This document shows positions 17,238-27,300 of a stretch of 33,526 bases of DNA, one piece after another (positions within the stretch are counted from its first letter, which is position 1; each line of letters begins with the position of its first letter). The DNA comes from an uncultured Flavobacterium sp. Lineage in GTDB: Bacteria > Bacteroidota > Bacteroidia > Flavobacteriales > Flavobacteriaceae. Both the position numbers and the translations under genes were made by a program. The stretch spans positions 1 through 33,526 of the forward strand of contig NZ_CALBSN010000072.1 of assembly GCF_937967675.1 (NCBI RefSeq), given 5' to 3'. The notes beneath the pieces were generated by a model. That model saw only the letters and a program-made list of their open reading frames with translations. It did no database searches and was not told the DNA's origin.

Positions 17238-18530
17238 TTATCTTTTTGTTGGTGGTGCAAAAACAGTTTTCATCACTAATTCTTTATTACCTGAAAACGT
17301 TTTTTCAATTGACTTTCCATCTCTTTTTAAATTAACAAAAACCTTATCGTCTACTGAATTCCACAACGTGAACTTTGCTTTTCCATCTACAGTAAAAATC
17401 CCGAAATGATTTTCAGAACCATTTGGATTGTTACTATCTTTCCAATGTTCGTCAAACGCTTCAAAATAGAAACAAGTGATTTTTTCTTTATTCGTCCAAG
17501 CTCGCATACTTTGATAATACAAGGCTTGTTTGTATTCGTCAGAAGCTTTTGAACCTTCAATTCCGTAGAAACCATCTGAACTAGAAGCCCATCCCGTTTC
17601 GCCAATATGAATTGGCTTATTTGGACTAATCGAATGCACGTAAGCTTTTACATTTTCAAATTGTTTTTTAGCAAATAATTGCGAGCGAACCATAGCGGTA
17701 GCAACTTTTTGTAATTCATCAAAATGATTTTCATTGCTAGAAGATTGCCAAAAATCAGGATTATAATGTGTATTGTGATACGGATACGTATGCATGGAAA
17801 CATAATCAACCGCTTTGATTAAATTCTCTAAGTCCTTTGTATGATAACTAACATCGCCTCCACCCCATGAAGCAAAATCATCGGAACTTGTAATCCAAAC
17901 ATCTTTTGCTAATTTGTTTTGCTTTTTCAACTCTTGTAAATGATTCACCCATTTTAAAATGATATTAGGTGTAACATAATAACTGGTTGCCCAATTGACC
18001 ATTGCTTCATTTCCAACCGAGATAATTTTTATAATTTCTGGATACGCATTTGTTAAACGAACGGCTTCAGCAATTTCAATGGCATTTCTTTCACTTTCTT
18101 CATTGTGAATAGGTTCTAATTCTGTCCAAGCATTTTTGCAATCAATCCAAACGCCAAGCATCACATACATTTCAAAATTGGAATCTTCTTTTTTTAATTG
18201 GGAAATAGCTTCCAACAAATTCGAAACTTCTTTATAATGAACATTGTACGTTCTAACTATTTTGATGTTTAAAGCTGCTAAAATTTTTAAATCCTCTTTA
18301 ATTTCAGCAATTGTAGGCTCAATTTCACGTGTATTTTTGCGATAACCTCCATAACAAATAGCTTGATAATCAGGATTCCCTAATAGCTTTTTTGCCGTTA
18401 TTTCTGTTGGATTTGCATTCATTTCTTGGCTTTCTCGTTTAGAATTACATGAAAACAACAAACAAAACACTACCATCAAAAGAAATACTTTTGAGAGAGA
18501 TAGCGTTATTATGCTAGTTTTCGCTTTCAT
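17238..18530 (-). CDS. GH17-type beta-1,3-glucanase lipoprotein
   Basis: A 430-residue lipoprotein with a long N-region and a lipobox LLFSC (Cys28), then a GH17-like TIM barrel from about residue 55. SVGNEAMVNWA gives the acid/base Glu175, IHIGETGWASS the nucleophile Glu311, and CFYFEAFDEHWK is the late barrel strand. It is larger and more diverged than the 306-residue GH17 in the same operon. It probably trims beta-1,3-glucan oligosaccharides in the periplasm or on the outer membrane, next to the GH30 debranching enzyme with which it is coupled. Confidence 0.85.
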   Translation of the reverse strand: MKAKTSIITLSLSKVFLLMVVFCLLFSCNSKRESQEMNANPTEITAKKLLGNPDYQAICYGGYRKNTREIEPTIAEIKEDLKILAALNIKIVRTYNVHYKEVSNLLEAISQLKKEDSNFEMYVMLGVWIDCKNAWTELEPIHNEESERNAIEIAEAVRLTNAYPEIIKIISVGNEAMVNWATSYYVTPNIILKWVNHLQELKKQNKLAKDVWITSSDDFASWGGGDVSYHTKDLENLIKAVDYVSMHTYPYHNTHYNPDFWQSSSNENHFDELQKVATAMVRSQLFAKKQFENVKAYVHSISPNKPIHIGETGWASSSDGFYGIEGSKASDEYKQALYYQSMRAWTNKEKITCFYFEAFDEHWKDSNNPNGSENHFGIFTVDGKAKFTLWNSVDDKVFVNLKRDGKSIEKTFSGNKELVMKTVFAPPTKR

Positions 18531-18544
18531 ATTTGCATCATTAA

Positions 18545-21500
18545 TTATTTCAGGTTTGTAGCAACTAGATTCACAATTAGTTTTTCAACATTTCCATTTC
18601 TACTAAATACATCTTGACTTGTTTTAGCATCTAATGTTAATTCATTGATTGTTTTTGAATTGCCTTGTTTGTCGAAAATTTCGATAGACGATGCCTCAGA
18701 TAATTGATATACAACAGGAATTTGGCAGAATGTAAACGCCAATGAATTTTCTTTTAATTCAATCGTTTTGTGTTCGAAATGAACGTTTACATAATTAAAC
18801 GTTTTAGGTTGTGTTAAAAACTCGTCCTTTCTTAATAAACACGGATTAAAATGTAAAACTCCATCTTTAATGAAAACACCTAATTCTCCAAAACGACTCA
18901 AAATATCTTCTTTTACTTGACCTGTCATTCCAGGTTGTTGTGCGCCTTTTCCTGCTGGTGTGTGCGAATAAGCATCGGTTGGGAAAGCACCATAAAGTGT
19001 TGGCGATTTGTGAACACCAATTCCTTCGTTTATTTCGTAATAGTGTTCTAATAAACGTCCGATAACTTCTGGTGATTCGTTTTCTTCGATGGCTTTTAGG
19101 CAACATTCTTGAACGGCTAATTGTAGTTTTGAAACCATGTGCCAATAAATTGAACCTAAACCTTCATAGCCATAGAAAGTTCCAGAACGACCTGTAAACG
19201 CTTTATGGTTGAATACCTCTTCAAAGATTTCTAAAACGACATTTTCTTCTTTTTCAACTAATGCTTTGAAAGTGGTATTTTGTTTCACTTCTGCTAAAGC
19301 ATTTTTCAAATCGTTGGCATTGTGGAAGTTTCCGTTGAAATGATAATTTCCTAAAATGTCTTGGTTGATGATTTGAGCGTTCTTATTCGCTAATAAATTT
19401 TGTAACAATTCTGATTTGGCAACCGCTTCTTTTGAAATGGTGTTTTTCTCGATGAATTTTGGTAATTCTTTATTTGGATACAACAAATAGCTGTATTGAT
19501 CGTGTCTAAATAATTTGCTTGCTTTTAACGCATCTAAAACTTTTAGATTTTCTTTTGATGATAAATAGCCTGAACTTAGAACTGCTACTTGTCCTTCAAG
19601 CATTTCACTTAAATAAGAAATTGAAATTGAGTTGTTACTTTCAATCGTCATTAAGTTATATGCATGATATAAATCATCAGCACGTTTGTTTGCTTCGATT
19701 GAATGTTCGATAAATTTCAAACTTACTTTAGTGAAATTTTTCAAACCTTGCATGGAATGCGTACGCTTTTTACCCCAAAATCCGCTGTTGTAGATTTGGT
19801 AACGATAATCTGAAGCTGCTTTTCCTAATCTATCTAATATTGCTTTTCTAGTAACATCATCGATATTTCTTGAAAGTAGGTATTCGTTTTCTACTAAACA
19901 TTCTCTAACTTCATGATAGAATTCGACCATTTCGTTGGAAATTTTGATGTTTTCTAGGTTCGAATTGTCTAATAATTGTTCGAAAAACTTCAAAAATCTT
20001 CTCAAATAATACAACGTAACCATCGAAACTCCGTTACCTACTAAGGCGTTATTGGCGTCGTTCCATTCAGGACGTTGTGTGTTCATCCAAATGCCGGCTT
20101 CTGGAATAAAGTTGGACATTTTAGATAAAACTGTAGCTAGTATTTTTTCGATGAAATTCACATGATAAATGCTCTTGTCGTTACTGTGTAACAAAGCACC
20201 ATCAGCTCCCATCTGTTGTTTTCTTTCGTTGATTAATTTTTCCCAAGAATGACTGTATTCAATGGTGTCTTTTGGATTTTTTAGAATTTCGTCATATGGT
20301 TTAATGATATATGGAACCGCAGCATAAACAAAACAATCCGTTTCAAAATAATCGTTTAGTTTGCCTGGTGCGTATTTTTCACAGAATTCTAAGAACTTTA
20401 ACAAATAAATGATTTGGTGATCGCCCCAATATCCAATGTATGACCAAGGATTATCAGGTTCAATGGCTTCCCAATCAAATCCATCTTTGGTAACACGATA
20501 CGGATTGTAGCCATCAAAAGTTGAAGCGTTTAAGAACTTATGAATCATACTATCAATAAACTCTGGATATGAATGTGCTAAAGCTTCCCAATTTTGGAAA
20601 ATATCACGCCAATTTCCTTGGTAATCTAATATTTTAGAACCATCAATTTCATTGGTAGTGTTGATTGAAAACTTATTCCAAGGACGACTTGGATCACCGT
20701 GTCTTCTACTGAATTTTAAAGGCAAATATTCAAAACTTAACCGTTCAAAATTCAAATTATCTTGCTGTTTAGCAAATTCTTTTAATGCTTGAAGTGTGAA
20801 GGTTTCGGGTAATTGGTTGATTTTATTTGCCAATTTTTCATAAACCTGTCTATTCGCTTTTTTGATATACAATACAAAATCCTGTTTTTCAATTTGGTAA
20901 TTGTAATCAAAAATTCCACCACGCATAATATTAAAAAGCGTATTAGAAAAATGTCTTGTATCGCGAAGATGGTCTTCTGTAGCTTGAAGTGCATCAGAAG
21001 AAGCATTGATTTCAATTAACTTCTGAGTTCCAAGATTAATGTCTTCTTTAATTTGACTTTCTAAAGTGGCGTCTTTTGAAATCGTTTCAGTCAATCTAAT
21101 AATATCGGCATGATTTTGATTTACGTTGGCCACAATGATCCAACTTTTATTTGAATTTGAGTTTAAATCAAATGATGTATTGATAAAATAAGCGCCTTTT
21201 TCGCCTTTGATATCGAATTCTGGATGTACATTTTGCTTTCTTCTGAAATTAGCAACCTGCAACGATGATAGTAAATACGTTGGGTTATCTAATCCTAACG
21301 AAAAAACCGTATTCGCTTTTAAAGCTTCACTTGGTTCGGCTTTATCTACAATAATAGCGCTTAAAGCAAAAATTCCCAATCCACTGTTTGGATGTAATTC
21401 ACTTCTTTTATAGGCATCTACTAAATTACTTGTTGAAGCTTGTAAATCGCTACTTACACCATGAGGCATAATGTTTTGAATTCCGTCTAAAAGGGATATT

Positions 21501-22021
21501 TGATACGCTTTATCAGCATAATTTTTAATTGAAGCCTGTTTTACAAATCCAAATTTGTTACTTGAATTCCATTCGTAAGAAAAAGAAAGTTCTAAATCAT
21601 GATTGGTTTCTTCGAAGACGATTTTATTTCCGTAAAAGTTCTTGTATAAATTTCTAGATATGTTGTACTTATCAGTGAAACGTTCTGAGAAAGGTTCCCA
21701 AATTAACGTTTGGTTGTTGTATGTAACCTGAAAAATAGTTTTACTTCCGGTAATTTCAGCAGATTCTGTTATTTTATCATCGGTATAATATGGGAATAAC
21801 GCAAACTCGGCATTTTTTCTACCAGCAGTTAATCCGCCATTACTTGAAATAAACATCCAATGATTCGAATCACTAACAATACTCATGAAAAATGGTCGCA
21901 TGGTATCGCTGTTGCTTATTTTATAAAATTTTTCTCCATTTAACATCACGACATCCATAGTAACTGATACATTATCAATTTCTAGTGTAGCACTTACATT
22001 ATCTTTCATTCCTAAACTCAT
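18545..22021 (-). CDS. Beta-1,3-glucan/oligoglucan phosphorylase, GH149 type (GH94-related)
   Basis: A 1158-residue cytoplasmic enzyme with no signal peptide. The order is an N-terminal beta-sandwich region (about 20-340), a helical linker and then an (alpha/alpha)6 barrel with NGGLTAGRKN, NPWSYIGYWGDHQ and RPEWNDANNALVGNG. Asp655 in the WND motif is the expected proton donor, as in GH94-like inverting phosphorylases. HGDPSRPWNKF and AYSHTPAGKGAQQPGMTG are likely phosphate and sugar-site stretches. Size, together with GH16/GH17/GH30 neighbours, favours GH149 (beta-1,3-oligoglucan phosphorylase) over GH161 or cellobiose phosphorylase. The product would be glucose 1-phosphate. Start at ATG 22021; a second Met four codons later is possible. 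Confidence 0.82.
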   Translation of the reverse strand: MSLGMKDNVSATLEIDNVSVTMDVVMLNGEKFYKISNSDTMRPFFMSIVSDSNHWMFISSNGGLTAGRKNAEFALFPYYTDDKITESAEITGSKTIFQVTYNNQTLIWEPFSERFTDKYNISRNLYKNFYGNKIVFEETNHDLELSFSYEWNSSNKFGFVKQASIKNYADKAYQISLLDGIQNIMPHGVSSDLQASTSNLVDAYKRSELHPNSGLGIFALSAIIVDKAEPSEALKANTVFSLGLDNPTYLLSSLQVANFRRKQNVHPEFDIKGEKGAYFINTSFDLNSNSNKSWIIVANVNQNHADIIRLTETISKDATLESQIKEDINLGTQKLIEINASSDALQATEDHLRDTRHFSNTLFNIMRGGIFDYNYQIEKQDFVLYIKKANRQVYEKLANKINQLPETFTLQALKEFAKQQDNLNFERLSFEYLPLKFSRRHGDPSRPWNKFSINTTNEIDGSKILDYQGNWRDIFQNWEALAHSYPEFIDSMIHKFLNASTFDGYNPYRVTKDGFDWEAIEPDNPWSYIGYWGDHQIIYLLKFLEFCEKYAPGKLNDYFETDCFVYAAVPYIIKPYDEILKNPKDTIEYSHSWEKLINERKQQMGADGALLHSNDKSIYHVNFIEKILATVLSKMSNFIPEAGIWMNTQRPEWNDANNALVGNGVSMVTLYYLRRFLKFFEQLLDNSNLENIKISNEMVEFYHEVRECLVENEYLLSRNIDDVTRKAILDRLGKAASDYRYQIYNSGFWGKKRTHSMQGLKNFTKVSLKFIEHSIEANKRADDLYHAYNLMTIESNNSISISYLSEMLEGQVAVLSSGYLSSKENLKVLDALKASKLFRHDQYSYLLYPNKELPKFIEKNTISKEAVAKSELLQNLLANKNAQIINQDILGNYHFNGNFHNANDLKNALAEVKQNTTFKALVEKEENVVLEIFEEVFNHKAFTGRSGTFYGYEGLGSIYWHMVSKLQLAVQECCLKAIEENESPEVIGRLLEHYYEINEGIGVHKSPTLYGAFPTDAYSHTPAGKGAQQPGMTGQVKEDILSRFGELGVFIKDGVLHFNPCLLRKDEFLTQPKTFNYVNVHFEHKTIELKENSLAFTFCQIPVVYQLSEASSIEIFDKQGNSKTINELTLDAKTSQDVFSRNGNVEKLIVNLVATNLK

Positions 22022-22059
22022 GATTGTTTTGCTTCAATTTATTTTGCATAAAAATCCAC

Positions 22060-22086
22060 TACTAGACTTTATTAAAAAGTCTAGTA
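22060..22086 (-). other. Intra-operon hairpin between GH16 and GH149 genes
   Basis: Eleven-base perfect arms TACTAGACTTT and AAAGTCTAGTA around ATTAA. It occupies the only gap of any size (95 bp) inside the nine-gene run. On the minus strand it is not followed at once by a T-run (GTGG comes first), so partial termination, an RNA-processing site or a 3'-end stabiliser are all possible. Confidence 0.7.
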
Positions 22087-22116
22087 AATGAATTCATATT
22101 TATATGTTTCTTTATT

Positions 22117-22929
22117 TTATTGGTAAATTCTTATGTAATCAACTAACATAGTTTGTGGGAAAGTAGTTTCAGTGTTAGGAGAACCTGGCAAATTTCCACC
22201 CACAGCCATATTTAAGATGATATAAAAAGGTTGATTGAAAACCCATTCACCTGGAACATCTTCTGGAGTGATTTGATTATAAAGTTTATCGTCTATATAA
22301 TAATTGATATAATTTTCACCCCATTCAATTCCAAAAATGTGGAAATCAGTATCAAATCGGCTATTTTTTAAAGTAAAATTTTTAGATATCGATTGTCCAC
22401 CTGCATAACCTGGACCATGAACGGTTCCAAAAGCAGTAGTTGGATTACTACCTAAATACTCCATAATATCAATTTCACCACATTGTGGCCAAACAACCGT
22501 ATCAGAATTAGCACCTAACATCCAAAAGGCAGGCCAAATACCTTGTCCTAATGGACATTTGATTCTAGCTTCAATTCTTCCATATTTTTGTTCCACTTTT
22601 CCTTTGGTTAAAATTCTAGCCGAAGTATAATTAGATCCCATGTATAATTCTCTTATAGCTGTAATTTTAAGCATTCCATCTTCTACAACAACATTCTGCG
22701 GACGGTCTGTATAATATTGTAATTCGTTATTGCCCCAACCGTTACTACCTGTTCCAATATTATAACTCCAATAAGCACTGTTAGGAGCACCATCTACATC
22801 AAATTCATCTTGCATTACTAAATTATTCATAGTAGTAACCGTTTGTTTTTCATCTGTAGAACATCCCATAACGGATATTATTGTCGTAAATAATGCTAAC
22901 GATTTTATTGTTCTATATTTTATACTCAT
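22117..22929 (-). CDS. GH16 beta-glucanase (laminarinase) lipoprotein
   Basis: A 270-residue GH16 enzyme with lipobox SVMGC (Cys23). The whole mature part is one GH16 domain: YTSARILTKGKVEQKYGRIE, GIWPAFWMLG, the catalytic GEIDIMEYLG (Glu152, Asp154, Glu157) and the closing VDYIRIYQ. This is the compact laminarinase form, without accessory domains, unlike the T9SS-exported GH16 at 11585. It is probably surface-anchored and acts with the glycan-binding lipoprotein encoded 34 bp upstream. Confidence 0.92.
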   Translation of the reverse strand: MSIKYRTIKSLALFTTIISVMGCSTDEKQTVTTMNNLVMQDEFDVDGAPNSAYWSYNIGTGSNGWGNNELQYYTDRPQNVVVEDGMLKITAIRELYMGSNYTSARILTKGKVEQKYGRIEARIKCPLGQGIWPAFWMLGANSDTVVWPQCGEIDIMEYLGSNPTTAFGTVHGPGYAGGQSISKNFTLKNSRFDTDFHIFGIEWGENYINYYIDDKLYNQITPEDVPGEWVFNQPFYIILNMAVGGNLPGSPNTETTFPQTMLVDYIRIYQ

Positions 22930-22963
22930 GATGTTTTCTTTTAAATTAAATTACTTTACGATT

Positions 22964-24379
22964 CTAGTTATAGAAATATACGTTATCTACATAAATTACA
23001 GAACCATCACCACCTTCAAGGATAATTTGTGCTAGATTAGATCTACTAGCTAAACCAGGCATTGCAGAAAATGGAATGTCGATTGACATCCAATTTTGAG
23101 AAACAACAAATGGTGTTGTGAATGTGGTAGAATGTCTTGTATCATCTCCACCTCCATAAACTCCATTAGCACCAAAGTCAACAATAATAACTCTTAATTG
23201 TCTTCCTGGAGCAACAGCTCCTGGAATAAAGGCATCTAAATGAAAATGGGTCATTGAAGTAGCATTTACAGTTGGTGAACTAAACTCAATTCCTACAAAA
23301 TTAAAAATGGTATAATTTAATATATTGTCTCCATTAACTGAAAAATCGTTTGATACTGTTGTTTGCCATGGTTGCCAATATCCATTGTAATAATTTACGG
23401 GTACATTATTGTAGTGATCCGAAAAAATTGAAATAACATTGGCTTGGCTTCTGGTAGGTGTTGGAGCATAAACGAAAACACCTGCACAATTAACCGTTAA
23501 ACTGCCTGTAGCTTGAACACCATTTATTGTTGCTGTTATAATAGAAGTTCCTCCACTTAATGAAGTAACTAATCCATTAGAATCTACTGTAGCTACTGTA
23601 GAATTTGATGATGTAAATTCAAAATAAGCAGGACTTAAATTAACTACTTGATTTTGACCATTAGGTAAATTAAATGTAGATATAATACCTGTTACATTTG
23701 AATTAACTCCTACAAAAGTATTTACTGAAGCATTAGTACCATTCATAATAGAAGCACCTATAGTTCTTATAGTTCCTAATTTTTCAAATTTTAAATCATC
23801 AATCCAAAAGGTGTAACCCATACCATTTGTAGCTTGAGTTCCTGCTGCATATCGAAACATTCCTCTTTCTTTTATAAGTTTTGATGCATCAGGAATAGGA
23901 ATAATTACTTTAGACCAATTAGTTCCTACACTAACATTAGTTATGGTGGCCATGTATTTATTTTGGTCAAAATCTTCACCAAATCCTAACTGGTCAATAG
24001 TTACCCCTTGAGATGCTTTAATATAAAAAGTTAAGGCATCGAAATCGGTTAAATTACGACCTGCACCTTCTGTTCTAAAGATAGCTCCAGCGTAATTTCC
24101 TTCAGGATCATTAGCATTTGGAACATCAAATCGTAAAGACACATTACTGTTATATCCTTCAGATCTATCAATTGACCAAGCGGTTGCTTTAGATCCTCCA
24201 TAAGGAAAGTAAAAATCTGACCCCATTCCTACAAAATCATCGGTGAAGATATTTCCAATTTTTGGAAAAGTAGCAACAGTAGCTTCATCAGATAATTCTC
24301 TCTCGCAACTTGTAATCATTGTTGTTACTGTTGCAAGAAGAAAAAATGCTTTTAAATAATTAAACTTACTATTTTTCAT
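22964..24379 (-). CDS. Putative surface glycan-binding lipoprotein (multi-domain)
   Basis: 471 residues from the ATG at 24379, which gives a clean lipoprotein signal peptide MKNSKFNYLKAFFLL with lipobox MITSC (Cys25). The same frame is open up to 24460, but that would overlap the preceding gene and put 27 residues before the signal peptide. Domains: a jelly-roll carbohydrate-binding-like part (about 40-200, FWIDDLKFEK), a bacterial Ig-like (Big_2) domain (about 205-297, VDSNGLVTSLSGGTS), then a C-terminal module (305-471) beginning APTPTRSQANVISIFSDHY. That module also occurs twice in the secreted protein at 30699-32771. No catalytic motif is seen. It sits where SusE/SGBP proteins sit in glycan loci and probably captures beta-glucan. 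Confidence 0.75.
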   Translation of the reverse strand: MKNSKFNYLKAFFLLATVTTMITSCERELSDEATVATFPKIGNIFTDDFVGMGSDFYFPYGGSKATAWSIDRSEGYNSNVSLRFDVPNANDPEGNYAGAIFRTEGAGRNLTDFDALTFYIKASQGVTIDQLGFGEDFDQNKYMATITNVSVGTNWSKVIIPIPDASKLIKERGMFRYAAGTQATNGMGYTFWIDDLKFEKLGTIRTIGASIMNGTNASVNTFVGVNSNVTGIISTFNLPNGQNQVVNLSPAYFEFTSSNSTVATVDSNGLVTSLSGGTSIITATINGVQATGSLTVNCAGVFVYAPTPTRSQANVISIFSDHYNNVPVNYYNGYWQPWQTTVSNDFSVNGDNILNYTIFNFVGIEFSSPTVNATSMTHFHLDAFIPGAVAPGRQLRVIIVDFGANGVYGGGDDTRHSTTFTTPFVVSQNWMSIDIPFSAMPGLASRSNLAQIILEGGDGSVIYVDNVYFYN

Positions 24380-24395
24380 ATTTTTCAATTTTTTA

Positions 24396-27300
24396 TTATT
24401 TACCAATATTAATGTGAATATATGTTCTGATTTCCCACTCTGAACCATTACCAAACCCAACTGGACTTAAAACTGGTACTGGTGGATATGTATTTTCAGG
24501 AACATATGTTGGAGAATATCTAGGAGAATATTGATCTAATGATCTCCAAATTCCCATTATACCAATTCTTGTATCAGGCAAGATAAACCAATTTGGTTTT
24601 CCAACAGAAGTTGAAATATCAATTGAGCTTTGAAGAGGATATGTTAAGTTGAAATCTTTGTGGTAATCAAAAGGTCCCCAATCATTAAATTTTAGAGAAG
24701 ACACCACTTTCACTTTTTTATAAATCATTCTAATATCACCACCTGCTCTATTAATAGTTCTTTGAGAATCTCCATTTGCTTGACCATTTCCGAAGTATAA
24801 GTTAGCAATAAATCCTAAATCGGGCGATACTTTTGAAACTATTCGAGTATTAGATTCCCATAAATCTCTTGCTGGTGCCGAACGTTCGAATGCAAATTGC
24901 GTTCTGTTAGATAAAAATCCGATAGCGGCATCCATAGTTGTTGGTAAATGACGGTAAACAAATCCTGTACTAAAGGCAAATTTTGCATCTTCAACCATAT
25001 CATTATTCCACTCATACATCCAAGTTCCTGGAGTTGGGTCATAAGTTAACAATAATTCTCCTCCAACAGTTTCACGATTTGCTCTTACGATAAATGGGTC
25101 GTCTAAAATATTTCTCAATCTACCTGGAGCGTCAACACCATTTGGCATCGCTTCAACTAAAGGCTTTTGCCATAAAAAGTTTGGCGCAATTTGTAAGTTT
25201 GAATTTACATTGTAAGTAAAACCTGCTAAGAAGTTCATTTGATTTCCACTTCCACTATCTTTAAGTCTCCATCCTGTAAATGTTTGGGTATAATCACCAC
25301 CACCATTTGCTACTAAACCTTGAATGGCTCCTTGTGTATAAGCGTTAAATCTTCCTTTAGAGAAAGTTAGTTTTGCTTTACCTCCCCAGTTGTCTTTATT
25401 ATTTACTTTATCCACTTTTACCACATCACCATCCATCATTTGGAATTCTCTTCCGTTTAAAGGTTGACCACCCCAAATACCTCCGAACTCGATACCTAAA
25501 TTACCTAATTTTGTTTGTAAATAAACAGTAGCTCTTCTTGTTTTAGGTTGAGGGATAAAAATAGATGTAATAGCCTGAGCCGCACTAGAAATGTCTTCAT
25601 GGTAAACTGCTGCTGCATTAAACCTACCTATTTTTCTGTTGTATTTTAATAAGTAAGCTGGGTTAGCTCCCCACCATAATTGAGGTCCAAAAGCAGCTTT
25701 TAAACCATTTAAACTACCTCTACCATCGAATTCAAAGCCAGAAGTTTCTCCGTTATAGATATCTAAATTAGGTCCGTAATTTGCTTCTGGATACAATCCA
25801 AAGAAATCACCTTCATAACCCCAATGATAATGACCTGTTCTGTAAAATCCTCTTAATTCAAAATCTTTAGCTGTCCATTTGTAAGAAGCATTATAAATTT
25901 GAACTCGGTTAACATCAGTCGTCGTAACTTCACCATCACTGGTCACTACATTTTGAGCTCTACCTCTATTCTCATAAAAAATCTCGTTAATAGGATTTGT
26001 AGCAACATTTCCTAAAATATTGAAATTAACATTCGCTTTCATATTAGCAGATGGATTACCTTCTACACCAATAAAATAAGATTGCATATGATCAAATCCT
26101 AATCTATTTGGATAAGTACTTGTATTCGGGTCGTCTGCTTTAGGAGTTGTAAGTAAACTTCCTCCTGTATTAAAAGTTGTAAATTCTGCTCTTAAATTAC
26201 TTAATTTAATAATTCCTCCATCATTTGCAGCTAAAGCAGCCTTATCGCCTCTAGCTCTTAACGCAGCATCCATTAGATTAGTTTCGTTAAAATGAGAAGA
26301 TATGACTTGATTACTAACTCCATCTTTAAATGGATTTAGTTTGTGAATATCTTTTAAAACATAATAAGCAGCTCTTGGATATAGTTGATAGTGTCCTTTT
26401 TCGTTTGTTGGACCTTTAGCACAAATACCAAACCACTCTTCATTCATATTATTTTGTCCTTCAGAATAATCTTTTTGATAACCACCATTAGACCATGATG
26501 GATTAGTATCATGCAAGTCTAAATTTTTTGTTTGACCGTATTTCCACCAACCATCACTAAACTGAAAAGTATAACCCCCTATAGCATTACCTGTTTTACC
26601 TAATCCAGCAGCATTTTCATAAATTTCTTTCCAATTCCCTTTCAAATAAAAAGCTTGCGCATTTTGATCTTCTTGATTAGAAAGAACATTAAAAGCATCA
26701 GCACCAAACTCTGTGAATAATACAGGTTTTCCATATTCTTTTTTAACACGTTCAAATAAATCTCCAAAAGAAACTCCGCGATAAACATTTGTTCCAAAAA
26801 CATCAACATCTTTACATTCTTTAGCAATAATGTCTAAGAAAAGTAAGTCACCGTTACAAATTGCTATTGGATGATTCGAATCAATGGCTTTCATTGCAAC
26901 TGTTGCTTCATTGAAAAGCTTGTACATTGAACGCGCTCTGACTGTTGATTTTCTATCTTGAATAGGGATATCTTCTGTTTCAGCTCCATCCCAAAACAAT
27001 CCATAGTTATTTTCATTTCCTAAAAGGAATAATAATAACCCTTTCGTGTCTTTGTATTCAGATGCTAATTGAGTTACTTCTTTAAGAAGTAGTTCACGTG
27101 TTTTAGCATCAGAGTATTCCGTATTAGGTTTCCATACTCCATCAATTGTAAGTCCATAACGACCAAAGGAATGATTCAACATGGTGTAAATACCATAGTT
27201 TTCATAAATGTATTCAATCCATTTTTTGGGTATACCTGAATAAACACGAATCGAGTTTACTCCCATGTTTTGAAGTAATCCCATTTCATCATCTAATGCT

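Noticed and set aside
18867..19145. 92-codon minus-strand open frame inside the phosphorylase gene
   Set aside because: It is an out-of-frame shadow within a conserved part of the GH149-type gene; its product is Arg/Ser/Thr-rich with no recognisable features.
18545..22021. Plain cellobiose phosphorylase (GH94) annotation
   Set aside because: The protein is far longer than typical GH94 (about 800 residues), and the operon is beta-1,3/1,6-glucan specific, so a GH149-type beta-1,3-glucan phosphorylase fits better.
24380..24460. Upstream extension of the glycan-binding lipoprotein frame to 24460
   Set aside because: It would overlap the preceding gene by 65 bp and put 27 residues before a clear lipoprotein signal peptide. 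The ATG at 24379 gives a normal signal and a 16-bp gap.
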